64,000 nt of DNA from positions 2,542,001 to 2,606,000 of the forward strand of contig OY751487.1 of NCBI GenBank assembly GCA_963565915.1, written 5' to 3'. The position numbers were made by a program, and so were the translations under genes. Of this stretch, positions 22,558-32,662 are shown piece by piece; position 1 is the stretch's first letter, and each line of letters begins with the position of its first letter. Origin of the DNA: Entoloma clypeatum. Lineage: Eukaryota > Basidiomycota > Agaricomycetes > Agaricales > Entolomataceae. The notes beneath the pieces are model-generated. The model was not told where the DNA came from and made no database searches. It was given only the letters and a program-made list of their open reading frames with translations.

Positions 22558-23588
22558 CCTTCACAAGGGTCATGAGGCATTGGATGATCCAAAGTCATGT
22601 GACTCTGTGAACTGACTCACTGTTTACTTCACAATATGTTCCAGGAGCAAACTGGGGTGCCAATAAAAATATGACCCATGTTTTTTCTGCCAGTATGATC
22701 ACATATCAAAGATCTATTTTCAAATATGATTGCTGTATTTGCACAGTGCAAATGGAGAAACACACTATGGACCACATTTCAAACATGATTCATCTTTGAC
22801 TGCAGCATACATCATAAAGAATTTTTCTAATATACATCTGACTCATTTTTGAAAAAAGTTTCACTATTTGTTTCACAATTTGTGCTTCCTTCCTATCGTG
22901 AATATATTTTTAGTTTGTTTCGCCATATATTCCATGAACAGAAGATGTTCAAACCAGATATTTGAGCCCAGAACACATGATGAAACTTATGATGATCACA
23001 TAGTGAATTTGTTTTCCCTTTTATGCCCTGGATTAATGGCAAAATAAAATACTTATTTGTTTCAGATTTATTTTGCATATGCTTGTGGGATATAGAAGCC
23101 CATGCCCGCAGTGTATAGAATCAGTGGAGCATCAGATTCTGATATTTCTGATACCCCCTCAAATAATTGATTCAATGAGTTTCTGTTTTAAACTGATCAT
23201 ATCTCCATGGATACTAATTGAAATTACATGAATGGTTTTTTGATGGATGGCCCTGATCATGTGCTTCCTTCCATATACCAACACCTTGGTATTATTCATA
23301 TCAGATCCAAAGTTATTGAACAAATATTCAAAAAGTGTCAAACATTGAATCAATTTTTTGAGTCACTGTATGAATATGAAATGCATGATAACAACATGTG
23401 GAGATGCAGAGGAAACGGATGTCTGGAATATCAGAGGACAATTGGAGTGAATCGCAGCTTCAGAAAATGAATATAACATTTTTACAAGATGTTGAGGTGT
23501 TTATCTTGTCTAACATCATGATTTGTAAATTACCCAGCAATCAGAAATAGACTTGTAGATTGGAATTGATGAATATATATGTGCTCAT
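22558..23588. other. AT-rich DNA with a dispersed-repeat copy, left flank of element A
   Basis: No gene was recognised. 23163-23385 matches the repeat at 487-690. 23490-23570 resembles 36630-36730 on the far side of element A (shared GTCT/AACATCATGATTTG core), so element A landed in a field of this repeat. Confidence 0.6.
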
Positions 23589-24301
23589 TGTTATATCCGT
23601 CTCCGAACCTCCGATCCACTCCGATCGTCCTCCGACATTCCGGACATCCGTTACCTCCGCGTCTCCGCACGTTGCCATCGTGCATTTCATATTCATAACT
23701 CCATGCCCTTATCCATTTCATATTCATATTCCCGTTTACTTATGCATCGCCTTTTCTGCATGGTCCGTTGACCGACATCTCCAATGTTCGTTACAGTCGC
23801 TGGCAACTTACGCCACAACTCCGGACCTACTCCGACCATCTCCGTAAAGTAATATCATTTAGGTATTTAAGCTCGTACCATACCTATAGTTCCTCAGTTC
23901 GAATATCAACAAAGTTCACTCCTCTACTCCCCGTTCATGCCAGAGATCCTCGCTGTGGTACAATACGCCGACGACATCCTCATCTACTGCTCTTCCTCCA
24001 TCGTTACCCTTCGACGAGCTCAGTACTGTGTCCGAGTTACAACTCCGACATCGTCCGACCATTTCCACGTCAACATGTCTTTCACCGAGATCTTTCCGAG
24101 GACCTCCGCATCTCCGACCTCTCCTCCGACCTCCTGAAATTGGGACACCTTATCCAACAAACGGCGGCGCAACACATACGTTGAAGCCACGTCCCTCCCC
24201 TTCGTTGTTCCTCCGCATTTCCGGAGTTCCACTCCGGTCTCAGTCCTACGTCCAACCTCCGACGGACTCCGACAAAGCTCCGACTTTTCACCTACTTAAC
24301 A
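23589..24301 (+). repeat. Element A 5' LTR
   Basis: It is 713 bp. TATTTAA at 23864-23870 is followed about 26 bp later by AGTTCGAATAT (23896-23906), the presumed mRNA start and self-primer. Rich in CTCCGA-type words. Confidence 0.94.
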
Positions 24302-24303
24302 GT

Positions 24304-24314
24304 ATATTCGAACT
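24304..24314 (+). promoter_or_regulatory. Self-primer binding site of element A
   Basis: ATATTCGAACT lies two bases (GT) after the 5' LTR and is the perfect 11-nt reverse complement of AGTTCGAATAT at 23896-23906 in the LTR. Confidence 0.8.
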
Positions 24315-24997
24315 CAAACCGTTTTTGGATTCCTGCTAGTCATGGCACTCCGAAACACCAAGACAGCAAAAGCCGCAGAAGCTGGCACTTCTAGGCAACA
24401 GGTTCTACAAAATGTCGAACAACGTTTAACAGCACTATCCCCCATAACTCCCACTACTCCGACACCTCCGGGTTTTCAGCCCATCACACCTCCGCATAAT
24501 ATTCCGATCCCCACTTCCCCCATAGAATCCGCACCCCTGTCTCCTCAGAATATTTTCGGCCCACAAGCCCTTGCGGATGCTTTCCTCTTAATGACCAATG
24601 AACTCAAACGCAGCAAAGGTCACAAGCATCATAAAAAGGCTAAGGATCCGGACACCTTCGACGGTTCCGATTCCCGGAAACTGAACCAGTTCATCCTCCA
24701 ATGCACATTGTTCTTCCGCGACAACTCCGAGTATGACGATGACACTGCCAAAATCACTCTCGCCATCTCTTTCCTCCGAGGCACAGCTCTCGATTATTTC
24801 GAGCATTTCATCATCGAACCGGACCCGGACAACCCCCCGGACTGGTACGAAGATTGGTCTGCATTCCTCCGCACACTCCGCACGGAATTTGGGGTCATTG
24901 ACCCCGTTGCGGATGCTGCCGACTCTCTGGACAATCTCAAAATGCGCGAAAATCAACATATTCTCAAGTATAATATCGAGTTCACACGCCTTGCTGC

Positions 24998-25513
24998 TGT
25001 TAAGAACTGATCGACAAAACGTCGGAGCTACGTCGGACGCGTCGGAAGGTCGGAAGGTCGGAGCGCGTGCAACGTAGGGGCAAGGACTTGGCTTCAACTT
25101 GTGTGTTGCGCCCTCGCTAATACGTTGGTGTCCTTATTTCGGAGGATCGGAGGATCGGAGGATCGGAGGATCGGAGGATCGGAGGATCGGAGGTCGGAGG
25201 TCGGACTCAAGTTAAGAGTCGGAAAGAGGACGGGAGGTATGATGTCGAATCTAAGTTGATATTCAAACTGAAGCTAATACACGATTCTACATAAGTTTAA
25301 ATACTATGTCGGAGGACGTGTGGCTTCGTCGGAGTCGGATAACGAGTGGCTGTCGGAGATTCTTAACATAAGTAAAATGGTCGGATGTAAGTAATGTACG
25401 TAGTAACGAGATTCATAACAGTAAGTATGCATAATAAGTATTAGTCAAAATGTCGGAGGTGTCGGAGGTGTCGGGATTGGTCGGAAATCGTCGGAATGGA
25501 TCGGAATGTAACA
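24998..25513 (-). repeat. Element B 3' LTR with CGGAGGAT array
   Basis: It is 516 bp. On the plus strand six tandem copies of an 8-bp unit (GGAGGATC) lie at 25141-25188 and continue as GGAGGTC units; the other LTR has five. The polypurine tract abuts at 25514-25530 (minus strand CTAAGGGGGAAATAC), very similar to CTAAGAGGGGAATAC before the A 3' LTR. Confidence 0.94.
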
Positions 25514-25679
25514 GTATTTCCCCCTTAGGGCCGAACCCATGAGGCCTAAGGACCTAGGTGGTCGGTGCGCGTGAACTGTGTCATGTGATGCGTTGGTTGA
25601 AAATACCGTCTGAGTGGTTTTTTCTTCTTGTTCCCCCATTCTCTTTTCGTTTTAAACTCTTCCGAAAATAAACCTCAAT

Positions 25680-26655
25680 ATGTCGGCATCCGATTTTCAA
25701 AAGGAGATGGAGGCGCTGCAGGCTAAGCTCGCGGAGGTGGAGGCGAAAAAGCGAGCAGCGGAGGAGGAGGCTGCAAGGAAGGCTGAGGAGGAGCGGAGAG
25801 CGGAGGAAGAGAGGGCTGCGGAGGCGGCGCGGTTAGCGGAGGAGATGCGGGTAGCGGAGGAGATGCGGGTAGCGGAGGAGATGTGTCGGGCGTCGGAGCT
25901 GGCGGCTCAGAAAAGGGCCGATGAAGTGGCCGCTGCGCAAGGCGCATCGAGCAAGGGGTCGGGGGAGCCGCAGGTGGAGAAGAAGAAGAAGACGACGAAG
26001 AAGAGGAAGGTGGAGGAAGTGTCGGCGATGGTCGGAGAGGGGTCGGGAGTCGGGGTCGGGGTCGGCACCTGTGATAGGTGCATTGTGAAGGGCGTTGAAT
26101 GCGAACACGATGAGTAAGTCCCTCTTTGGTTCGTCTCTTCTGTTTTAACCTTGTGTTTTTAGGAATAAGTCGTCCTGCAAAGGATGTATCAAAGACAAGA
26201 AGAAGTGCGAGGTCGGAGCGTCGGAGGGGAAGTCGGAGGTGAAGCGCACGGTGAAGGTGAAGGGAAAAGGGAAAGCGACAGAGGTCGGAGGGTCGGAGTC
26301 GGAGGTGACGCTGTTGAGCGTCTTGAAGGAGATTTTGGTGGAGACGAGGCAGATCCGAAGACTGCTCTCAGCAGTTGAAGGAACTGTCAACATTGCATAC
26401 GTGCCAGAGGAAGTGGAGGAATCGGAGTCGGAGTCGGAGGGATCGGGGAAGTCGGAGGTGAATGAGGAGATAGAGGAGTTGAGCCTGGAGCAGAGGCTGG
26501 TGAAGAAGATCAAGCAAGACATGTTGAATCGGAAGAGGTTGGATATGCCGGAGCAGTCCGACATGGACATATCGGACGAGTCGGAGAAGGCGGAGTCGGA
26601 GGGGGAGTCGGACAAGGAGGAGGGTCCGTCCAACAAGAAACAACGTACTAAGTAG
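25680..26655 (+). CDS. Antisense element gene (B copy): coiled-coil Zn2Cys6-like protein, two exons
   Basis: Exons 25680-26113 and 26163-26655 (927 nt, 308 residues) with a 49-nt GT-AG intron (GTAAGT...TTTTTAG) in phase 2. It lies opposite to gag-pol, 166 bp inside the 3' LTR and 28 bp from the pol stop. Residues 1-90 are a Glu/Ala/Arg/Lys-rich predicted coiled coil (EEEAARKAEEERRAEEER), then a basic KKKKTTKKRKVEE stretch that could be a nuclear signal. Six cysteines follow, spaced CX2CX6CX8CX2CX6C (CDRCIVKGVEC; CKGCIKDKKKC); the intron splits the two halves. The C-terminus is acidic and ends in NKKQRTK. The spacing fits fungal Zn2Cys6 DNA-binding clusters. Function is inferred, not shown. 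A homologous gene sits at the same place in element A. Confidence 0.8.
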
Positions 26656-26683
26656 ATAGTAATAGTACTTGTTTTTTCTTGTT

Positions 26684-29600
26684 TCAGAGCGATGTGAGCG
26701 GACCCGGTTTGTCGGGATAAGCGGAGTGAAAGTCGGAGACAAGCTCGGGGGCGTTTTCCAATTCATTGGCTGGTAGCCAAGAGAATTCTTCATCAGTGTT
26801 TTCATATCCTAACCAACGGACGAAATATAGTAGCTTGCAGCTACGTCGTCGGTCGATCTTTGAGTCGACTATTTCAGCGATCTCGTACTCAAGTTCTCCG
26901 TCAATGTCAATCGGAGGAGGCGGAGGTTGGGTCCGATTCGGAATGGTGTTCGGAGTTGCGGGTTCAAGCATGGAGACGTGGTAGACAGGGTGAACACCGC
27001 GGAATGTGTCGGGGAGTCGGAGGGTAAAGGAGTGTGTGCCGGGTTGTGCAATGATCTCGTATGGTCCCAAGTACTTTTCTGAGAGTTTCTTGGATGGGCG
27101 TGTTGTGCGGAAGAACTGTGCTTTGACGAAAACCTGTTGTCCGACAGAAAATGTCGGAGGTGCGATCCGATTATTGTCGGAGGACTTCTGGTAACGTCGT
27201 TGAGCGTCGGAGATGGTGGCTTTCAGTTCTTGGTGAAGTTCATCTAAGTCGGTCACGAAGGATCGGGCTCGGGAAGAGGCGAGGTCTCGTTCCGGGTGAA
27301 CAGTAATGTTCGGATGGTAACCCTTGTTAGCAAAGAAGGGAGATATGCCAGTGGTAGCACTAGGTGCGTTGTTGTACGCGAACTCCGCAATCGGAAGGAG
27401 AGCGGACCAGTTGTCCTGTTGGTAGTTGCAGAATATCCGCAAGTACTGTTCGAGGGTCTGGTTAGTGCGTTCGGTTTGGCCATCGCCTTCGGGGTGGTAA
27501 CCGGAGGTGAAGTGGAGGGTCATGTTTAGAGCCTTTCCGAGAGATCGGAAGAATCGGGAGACGAATTCGGGGCCGCGGTCGGAGGTGACATGTTCAGGGA
27601 CGCCGTGTTTAGAGAAGACGTGTAGTACGAAAAGTACGGCAAGGTCTTCGGAGGTGCAATGAATTGTTGTCGGAATGAAAATACTTTGTTTCGTTAATCG
27701 GTCAACGATAACGAGGATTGAATCAAAGTTGTCGGAGGTTGGAAGGGTCTCGATGAAATCCATTGAGATAGAATTCCAAGGACGTTCGGGGATCGGAAGC
27801 TGTTTGAGTAGGCCGTAAGGCTTGTGTCTTTGTGGCTTCGATCGCATGCAAGTGGTACATGACTTGCAATAGTGTTTAACGAAATCTCGTATTCCGGGCC
27901 AGGTATAATCACGCTGAATGAGACTGAGTGTCTTGTTCTGACCTGGGTGTCCAGCAAGCATATGATCGTGCTTGTGCTGTAGGACTCGGAGTCGGAGGTC
28001 GTCGGAGTCGGGAACGTATATCCGATCGTCATGTCGGAGGAAACCATCGGGGTCGAGAGACCAGCGGGGTTTAGGATCTTTAGAAAGAGTGTTGTAAAGA
28101 GTGTCGGAAGGGAGTGCTGTGAGTATGTCGTGGTGAAGCTTTTCTGTGTCCATGATAATGGTTGCACGGAGGACGGGCTCAAGGAGTTGAGTCGCGCGAA
28201 CTGAAGCGGAGAGCTGTTCTTGCGAAAAGACTGGTCGGAGGTTGGTCGGATTGATGTCGACGTAGTCGCTATTTCCCCCTTTAGGGTAGACATCCCAACG
28301 TCTAGTTAGAGAGTCAGGTTTAGTTCCCAATCGGCCGGGGCGGAATCGGATGACGAGGTTGAACTGAGAAAGGTATTCCGACCATCGGACTTGTCAGCAT
28401 GAAAGAACTTTGGTGGTGGCAAAATACTCGAGATTTTTGTGGTCGGTAACGACGTCAATCGGAGTACCGGAGCCTTCGAGGTAATGGCGCCAAATTTTAA
28501 ACGCTTCGTAGATGGCAAGAAGTTCCTTATCGTGGGTGTCATAGTTTACTTCGGGGGCCGTGAAGGTGCGGGAATGGAATGCGACGGGGTGGACTTCATT
28601 GTCGGAGGTGACTATCGACAGAATAGCCGCTAGGGCATAGTCGGATGCGTCGGTTTCGACAATTATCGGAGAGTCGGGAATCCAGTGTGTCAGGATCGGA
28701 GCGGTGGTAAATGCCTTTTTCAGGTCATTAAAAGCGGTTCGAGCGTCGTCGGAGAACAGCCAAGTGGCATGTTTCCTGGTTAAACGAGTGAGTGGAATAG
28801 TGATGCTGGAATAGAATGGAATGAAACGTCGGTAAAAGTTTGCAAAACCTAAAAAGGACTGGACGTCCTTCACTCTGCGCGGTTCAGGCCAATCCTGAAT
28901 AATCTTGACTTTCGCTTCCGACATTTTGAGTCCGTCGGGAGAAAGGATAAATCCAAGATATTCTACAGTTTCGGCAGAGAAGTCGCACTTGTCGGCGCGG
29001 GCGTAAAGACCATGTTGTCGGAGTCGTCGGAGGACTTCTCGGACATGTTTTTTGTGTTCCTCGGGGTTGTCGGAGTAGATCAGGATGTCGTCGAGGTAAA
29101 CGGTAACGCAGTTGTCCAGAAGGTCGGAGAAGATGTCGTTCATAAAACGTTGAAAGGCTGCAGGTGCGTTAGACAATCCGAATGGCATGACTAACCATTC
29201 AAATGATCCATAGCGAGTGCGGAATGCAGTTTTCCATTCGTCACCTTCAGCGATGCGGACTAGGTGGTATGCGTGTCGGAGGTCTATGGTGGTATAAACG
29301 CGTGCTTTTCCGGCAGTGGCTAAGAGGTCGGAGATGAGCGGAAGTGGGTATCGGTCCTTCTTCGTGATTTTGTTCAGGCCTCGGTAGTCGACGCATAGTC
29401 GGAGTGATCCATCTTTCTTTCGGACGAAGAGGATCGGAGCGCCGTGAGGTGAACTAGAAGGTTTGATGAAACCGATATTGAGGTGCTCATCGATGAAGTC
29501 TCGGAGGGATCCAAGTTCGGATTGCGAGAGTGAGTACATCGGACCAATCGGAGGGGAAGTACCTTCCTCCAAATTGATTTTGAGGTCGTACGGTTGGTGG

Positions 29601-30394
29601 GGTGCAAGGGTGTCGGCTTTTTTCTTACTGAATACATCAGCAAAATCGTGGTATTCCTCGGGTATGCCAGAGAGGTCGGGAGCGTCGTCGGAGACAGACA
29701 CGGAATTGGCGGAGATGTCGGAGAGGTGAACGCGGAAAGCGTATGCCCCAGGAGCTTTACATGCATGGAGATATGCGGCTGCATTGACCATGGTAATCTG
29801 TGGCGGGTCGGAGGTGTTCGGAGTGAGCGGATCGGAGGTGCCCATTGGAGAGGGCGGACACTGCAGAGGTGGCGGAGCTGCCTCAGCAGTCGACGTCGGA
29901 GTCGGACTCGGAGTGTCGGGTAACGTAGAACGGAATAAGATACTGCCCAATACCCAGTCAATCAACGGATTGTAGCGGGTGAGCCAGTTGTGTCCTAGAA
30001 CCAAATTACAAGACGAATCGAGGGTTGTCACGTAAAATGCGACGGTCAGAAGTTCACCGGAAGGAAATCGGAGAGGAAGATCGATAGATTGTGTGATATA
30101 CGTATTTGAAGAACCGTCAAAAAGTTTCAAAACCATAGGTGAAGGAATCGGAGTCGGAGATAAGTTTAAAGAAGAAATAAATCTGGTATCTGCGAAGCAA
30201 TGTGTAGAACCAGAATCAATAAGAGTCTTTATCGGAAGAGAATCGGAAAAGGTCGGAGATATCAAATCAATACATAGAGAGTTCGGATTTGAGAGAGCGG
30301 ACGCATTGAGTCGGAGGGTTTCCAAAGGTGCACGAAAGGAGTCAACGCAATCCCCAGTACGTGCTGGAATCTGAGGACTGCTTACTATTTTTTT
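26684..30394 (-). pseudogene. Element B pol: PR-RT-RH-IN-chromodomain, one nonsense codon
   Basis: Pol is in the -1 frame after gag and open from the slippery site at 30388-30394. Protease (LIDSGSTHCFADTRF), RT (SLRLCVDYRGLNK, VTVYLDDILIYSDN), RNase H (VTDHKNLEYFATTK), integrase zinc finger (KHDHMLAGHPGQNK, CKSCTTCMRSKP) and DDE core (SMDFIETLP, TSDRGPEF, DGQTERTNQ) are complete. The C-terminus is a chromodomain (LLYFVRWLGYENTDEEFSW, about 26840). The only break is TGA at 28394-28396 in RNase H; element A has CGA-type arginine there, so a CpG transition explains it. 28330 and 30325 are in the same frame. This copy is one base from an open pol. Confidence 0.93.
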
Positions 30395-31611
30395 GACTCG
30401 GTCGTCTTCTCCGATTTGTCCTCAGCTTGGGCCGCGCGGGCTTTTGCTTTGGCGTTAGAAGACGATTTCTTCGAGCAGTCGGAAGCCCGATGACCAACGT
30501 TGCCGCAAAACATGCATAAATTATTGTCAAATCGTCGTTGGCGTTCTTGGGGAGTTAATTTCCCATCTTTGCCAAGTTTGTCGGAGAGGGCGGATTTCGG
30601 AGAGGTGGATGACGATTTTTGTTGTTGTTGCGAGTTGGGTTTAGACGATGAGGAGTTGTTGTTGGAGGATGATGAAGCGGGGGTCTGTTTTTTGTCGGAT
30701 TTGTCGGATTTGTCGGATTTCGGAGTAGATTTGTCCGAGGAGCGCGATTTCTCGCGTTGACGTTCCCAGTAGCGAGCATCAATGTTATGGGCCATTACTT
30801 TCAACTCGGCGAGAGTTTTTGGTTTGGGAAAAGTCCCCAAAACGTCCTTGATGTGTTCCGCTAAACCGGTATAGTACCGATATCGGAGCGCGCCATCATC
30901 CCACTGCGTGCGAGCGGAAAGACGTTTGAAGTCCACGTTGTAACGTAGGATCTTCTGATTGTCGCGCATCCGAAGGTGATCCAGGCTATCCTCTGCTTCT
31001 CCGGTCGGATCGATAGGTCCGAATTCGGATCGGAGGATGTGCACAAAGGCGGACCAGTCGTCCAACCAGACAGAGTCGTCGTCGGACTCTCCCAAGAGGG
31101 TGGGCTCAAACCATTCGAGCGCGGTTCCTCGGAGGTACGACAGAGCGAAACTGACTTTGTTATCATCGTCGTCAAAAGCGGGGTTGTTTCGGAAATATAG
31201 CGTGCATTGTGCGAGGAAACTGGTGAGTTTCCGAGAGTCGGAACCGTCAAAAGTGTCGGGTTCCTTCGATTTCTTTTTCGGAGTTTTCGGAGTCTCTCTA
31301 CGTCGGAGCTCCTGCGTCATAAGCATAATTGCTTCGGCGAGGTTTGGAGTTTGCTCGCGACGGAAAGGATTGTTATCATCAAAAGGAGAGGTCGGCGATT
31401 TAAAAGGACGGAATTCTTCAGGAATCGGAGGTCCTTGTGTCTGAGGTGTTCGGAGACGAGGTGTCGGAGATATGGGGTCAGGTTTGGGTGCAGATTCTTC
31501 TGCGGGAATATCTTGGAACGTATGTAGAAATGTCGCCCTGGTGTCCTGCAGGTTTGAAGCTTCCGCTGCGGCTGCTGCTGCGCAGGAGTTCTGTGTGTTG
31601 CGGGCTGCCAT
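30385..31611 (-). CDS. Element B gag
   Basis: 408 codons, intact, starting MAARNTQNSCAAAAAAE. The capsid domain (EPDTFDGSDSRKLTSFL, YLRGTALEWFEP, AFVHILRSEFG) is followed by a serine/asparagine/glutamine-rich linker with SDKSDKSDK repeats. An intact zinc knuckle CMFCGNVGHRASDC and a basic tail follow. The stop TAG (30385-30387) directly follows seven A. The protein matches gag of element A along its length. Confidence 0.94.
   Translation of the reverse strand: MAARNTQNSCAAAAAAEASNLQDTRATFLHTFQDIPAEESAPKPDPISPTPRLRTPQTQGPPIPEEFRPFKSPTSPFDDNNPFRREQTPNLAEAIMLMTQELRRRETPKTPKKKSKEPDTFDGSDSRKLTSFLAQCTLYFRNNPAFDDDDNKVSFALSYLRGTALEWFEPTLLGESDDDSVWLDDWSAFVHILRSEFGPIDPTGEAEDSLDHLRMRDNQKILRYNVDFKRLSARTQWDDGALRYRYYTGLAEHIKDVLGTFPKPKTLAELKVMAHNIDARYWERQREKSRSSDKSTPKSDKSDKSDKKQTPASSSSNNNSSSSKPNSQQQQKSSSTSPKSALSDKLGKDGKLTPQERQRRFDNNLCMFCGNVGHRASDCSKKSSSNAKAKARAAQAEDKSEKTTESKK
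30388..30394 (-). promoter_or_regulatory. -1 ribosomal frameshift site in element B
   Basis: A AAA AAA directly precedes the gag TAG, with zero-frame codons AAA AAA. Slipping back one base gives the pol frame, which is open from here and matches pol of A (DCVDSFRA compared with DCVEPIRT). Element A has A AAA AAT at the same place (32663-32669). Heptamers of the X XXY YYZ type are the standard -1 signals. Confidence 0.75.
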
Positions 31612-31643
31612 AACTGGAATTTGAAATACGGATAAGCGAGTGG

Positions 31644-31655
31644 CAGTTTGAATAT
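31644..31655 (-). promoter_or_regulatory. Self-primer binding site of element B
   Basis: Two bases after the 5' LTR the minus strand reads ATATTCAAACTG. The LTR holds the perfect reverse complement CAGTTTGAATAT (minus strand of 31911-31922), about 26 bp downstream of a TATTTAAA box (31948-31955). The 12-nt match mirrors element A. Confidence 0.8.
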
Positions 31656-31657
31656 AC

Positions 31658-32165
31658 TGTTAAGAACTGATCGACAAAACGTCGGAGCTACGTCGGACGT
31701 GTCGGAAGGTCGGAAGGTCGGAGCGCGTGCAACGTAGGGGCAAGGACTTGGCTTCAACTTGTGTGTTGCGCCCTCGCTAATACGTTGGTGTCCTTATTTC
31801 GGAGGATCGGAGGATCGGAGGATCGGAGGATCGGAGGATCGGAGGTCGGAGGTCGGACTCAAGTTAAGAGTCGGAAAGAGGACGGGAGGTATGATGTCGA
31901 ATCTAAGTTGATATTCAAACTGAAGCTAATACACGATTCTACATAAGTTTAAATACTATGTCGGAGGACGTGTGGCTTCGTCGGAGTCGGATAACGAGTG
32001 GCTGTCGGAGATTCTTAACATAAGTAAAATGGTCGGATGTAAGTAATGTACGTAGTAACGAGATTCATAACAGTAAGTATGCATAATAAGTATTAGTCAA
32101 AATGTCGGAGGTGTCGGAGGTGTCGGGATTGGTCGGAAATCGTCGGAATGGATCGGAATGTAACA
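31658..32165 (-). repeat. Element B 5' LTR
   Basis: It is 508 bp and identical to the 3' LTR except for one CpG change (31699 region) and one fewer GGAGGATC unit (five, at 31801-31840). It is directly followed by the target copy GCTGC. Confidence 0.94.
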
Positions 32166-32662
32166 GCTGCCAAAACGCACTGGGACAGCTCCGCCCTGCA
32201 TCACCGGTACTACTCCGGGTTGGCGGAGCGGATTAAAGATGTCCTTGGGACTCAAGCAAAGCCAAGCACGTTACCAGCACTTAGGGGGCTAGCACAAACT
32301 ATTGATGCTCGCCACTGGGAACGTCATCGCGAGAAGTCCCGCTCCGACAAGTCCGCATCCAAATCTGACAAATCCGAAGCTAAAACCCCCTCCGCAAACT
32401 CCGATAAAAACTCCAAAGCCAAACCACAGACACAGAACCAGGGCAAACAGTCGAAGCCTTCCTCCGCTCCCAAGTCCGACATCTCCGACAAACTCGGAAA
32501 AGACGGAAAGCTAACTCCGGAGGAACGCAAACGCCGTTTTGACAACAACCTCTGTATGTTTGGTGGCAAAGCTGGACACGTCGCGAAAGATTGCCTGAAG
32601 TCTTCGTCCTCCGCCTCTAAGGCCAAGGCGCGCGCTGCCCAAGCCAAGACCACAGATGAAAC

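Larger units (their letters stand above)
24998..32165 (-). mobile_element. Chromovirus element B, nearly intact, youngest insertion
   Basis: 7168 bp, flanked by the target duplication GCTGC (24993-24997 and 32166-32170). LTRs of 516 and 508 bp begin TGTTAAGAAC and end TGTAACA. They differ by one CpG transition and by one 8-bp unit of a tandem array. Gag is intact; pol has a single TGA; all catalytic motifs are present. An antisense two-exon gene lies between pol and the 3' LTR. The order and proteins are close to element A but the LTRs are not alignable overall, so A and B are related families. Confidence 0.95.

Noticed and set aside
22158..22598. Open frames of 60-146 codons on both strands
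   Set aside because: They are by-products of a 20-bp tandem repeat free of stops; no protein-like conservation.
23768..24184. 138-codon ORF within the element A LTR (also at 36035)
   Set aside because: It lies wholly in LTR DNA, differs between copies at CpG sites without codon preference, and has no domain.
25141..25188. CRISPR-like array
   Set aside because: Eight-bp head-to-tail units without spacers in a eukaryotic LTR; a simple tandem repeat.
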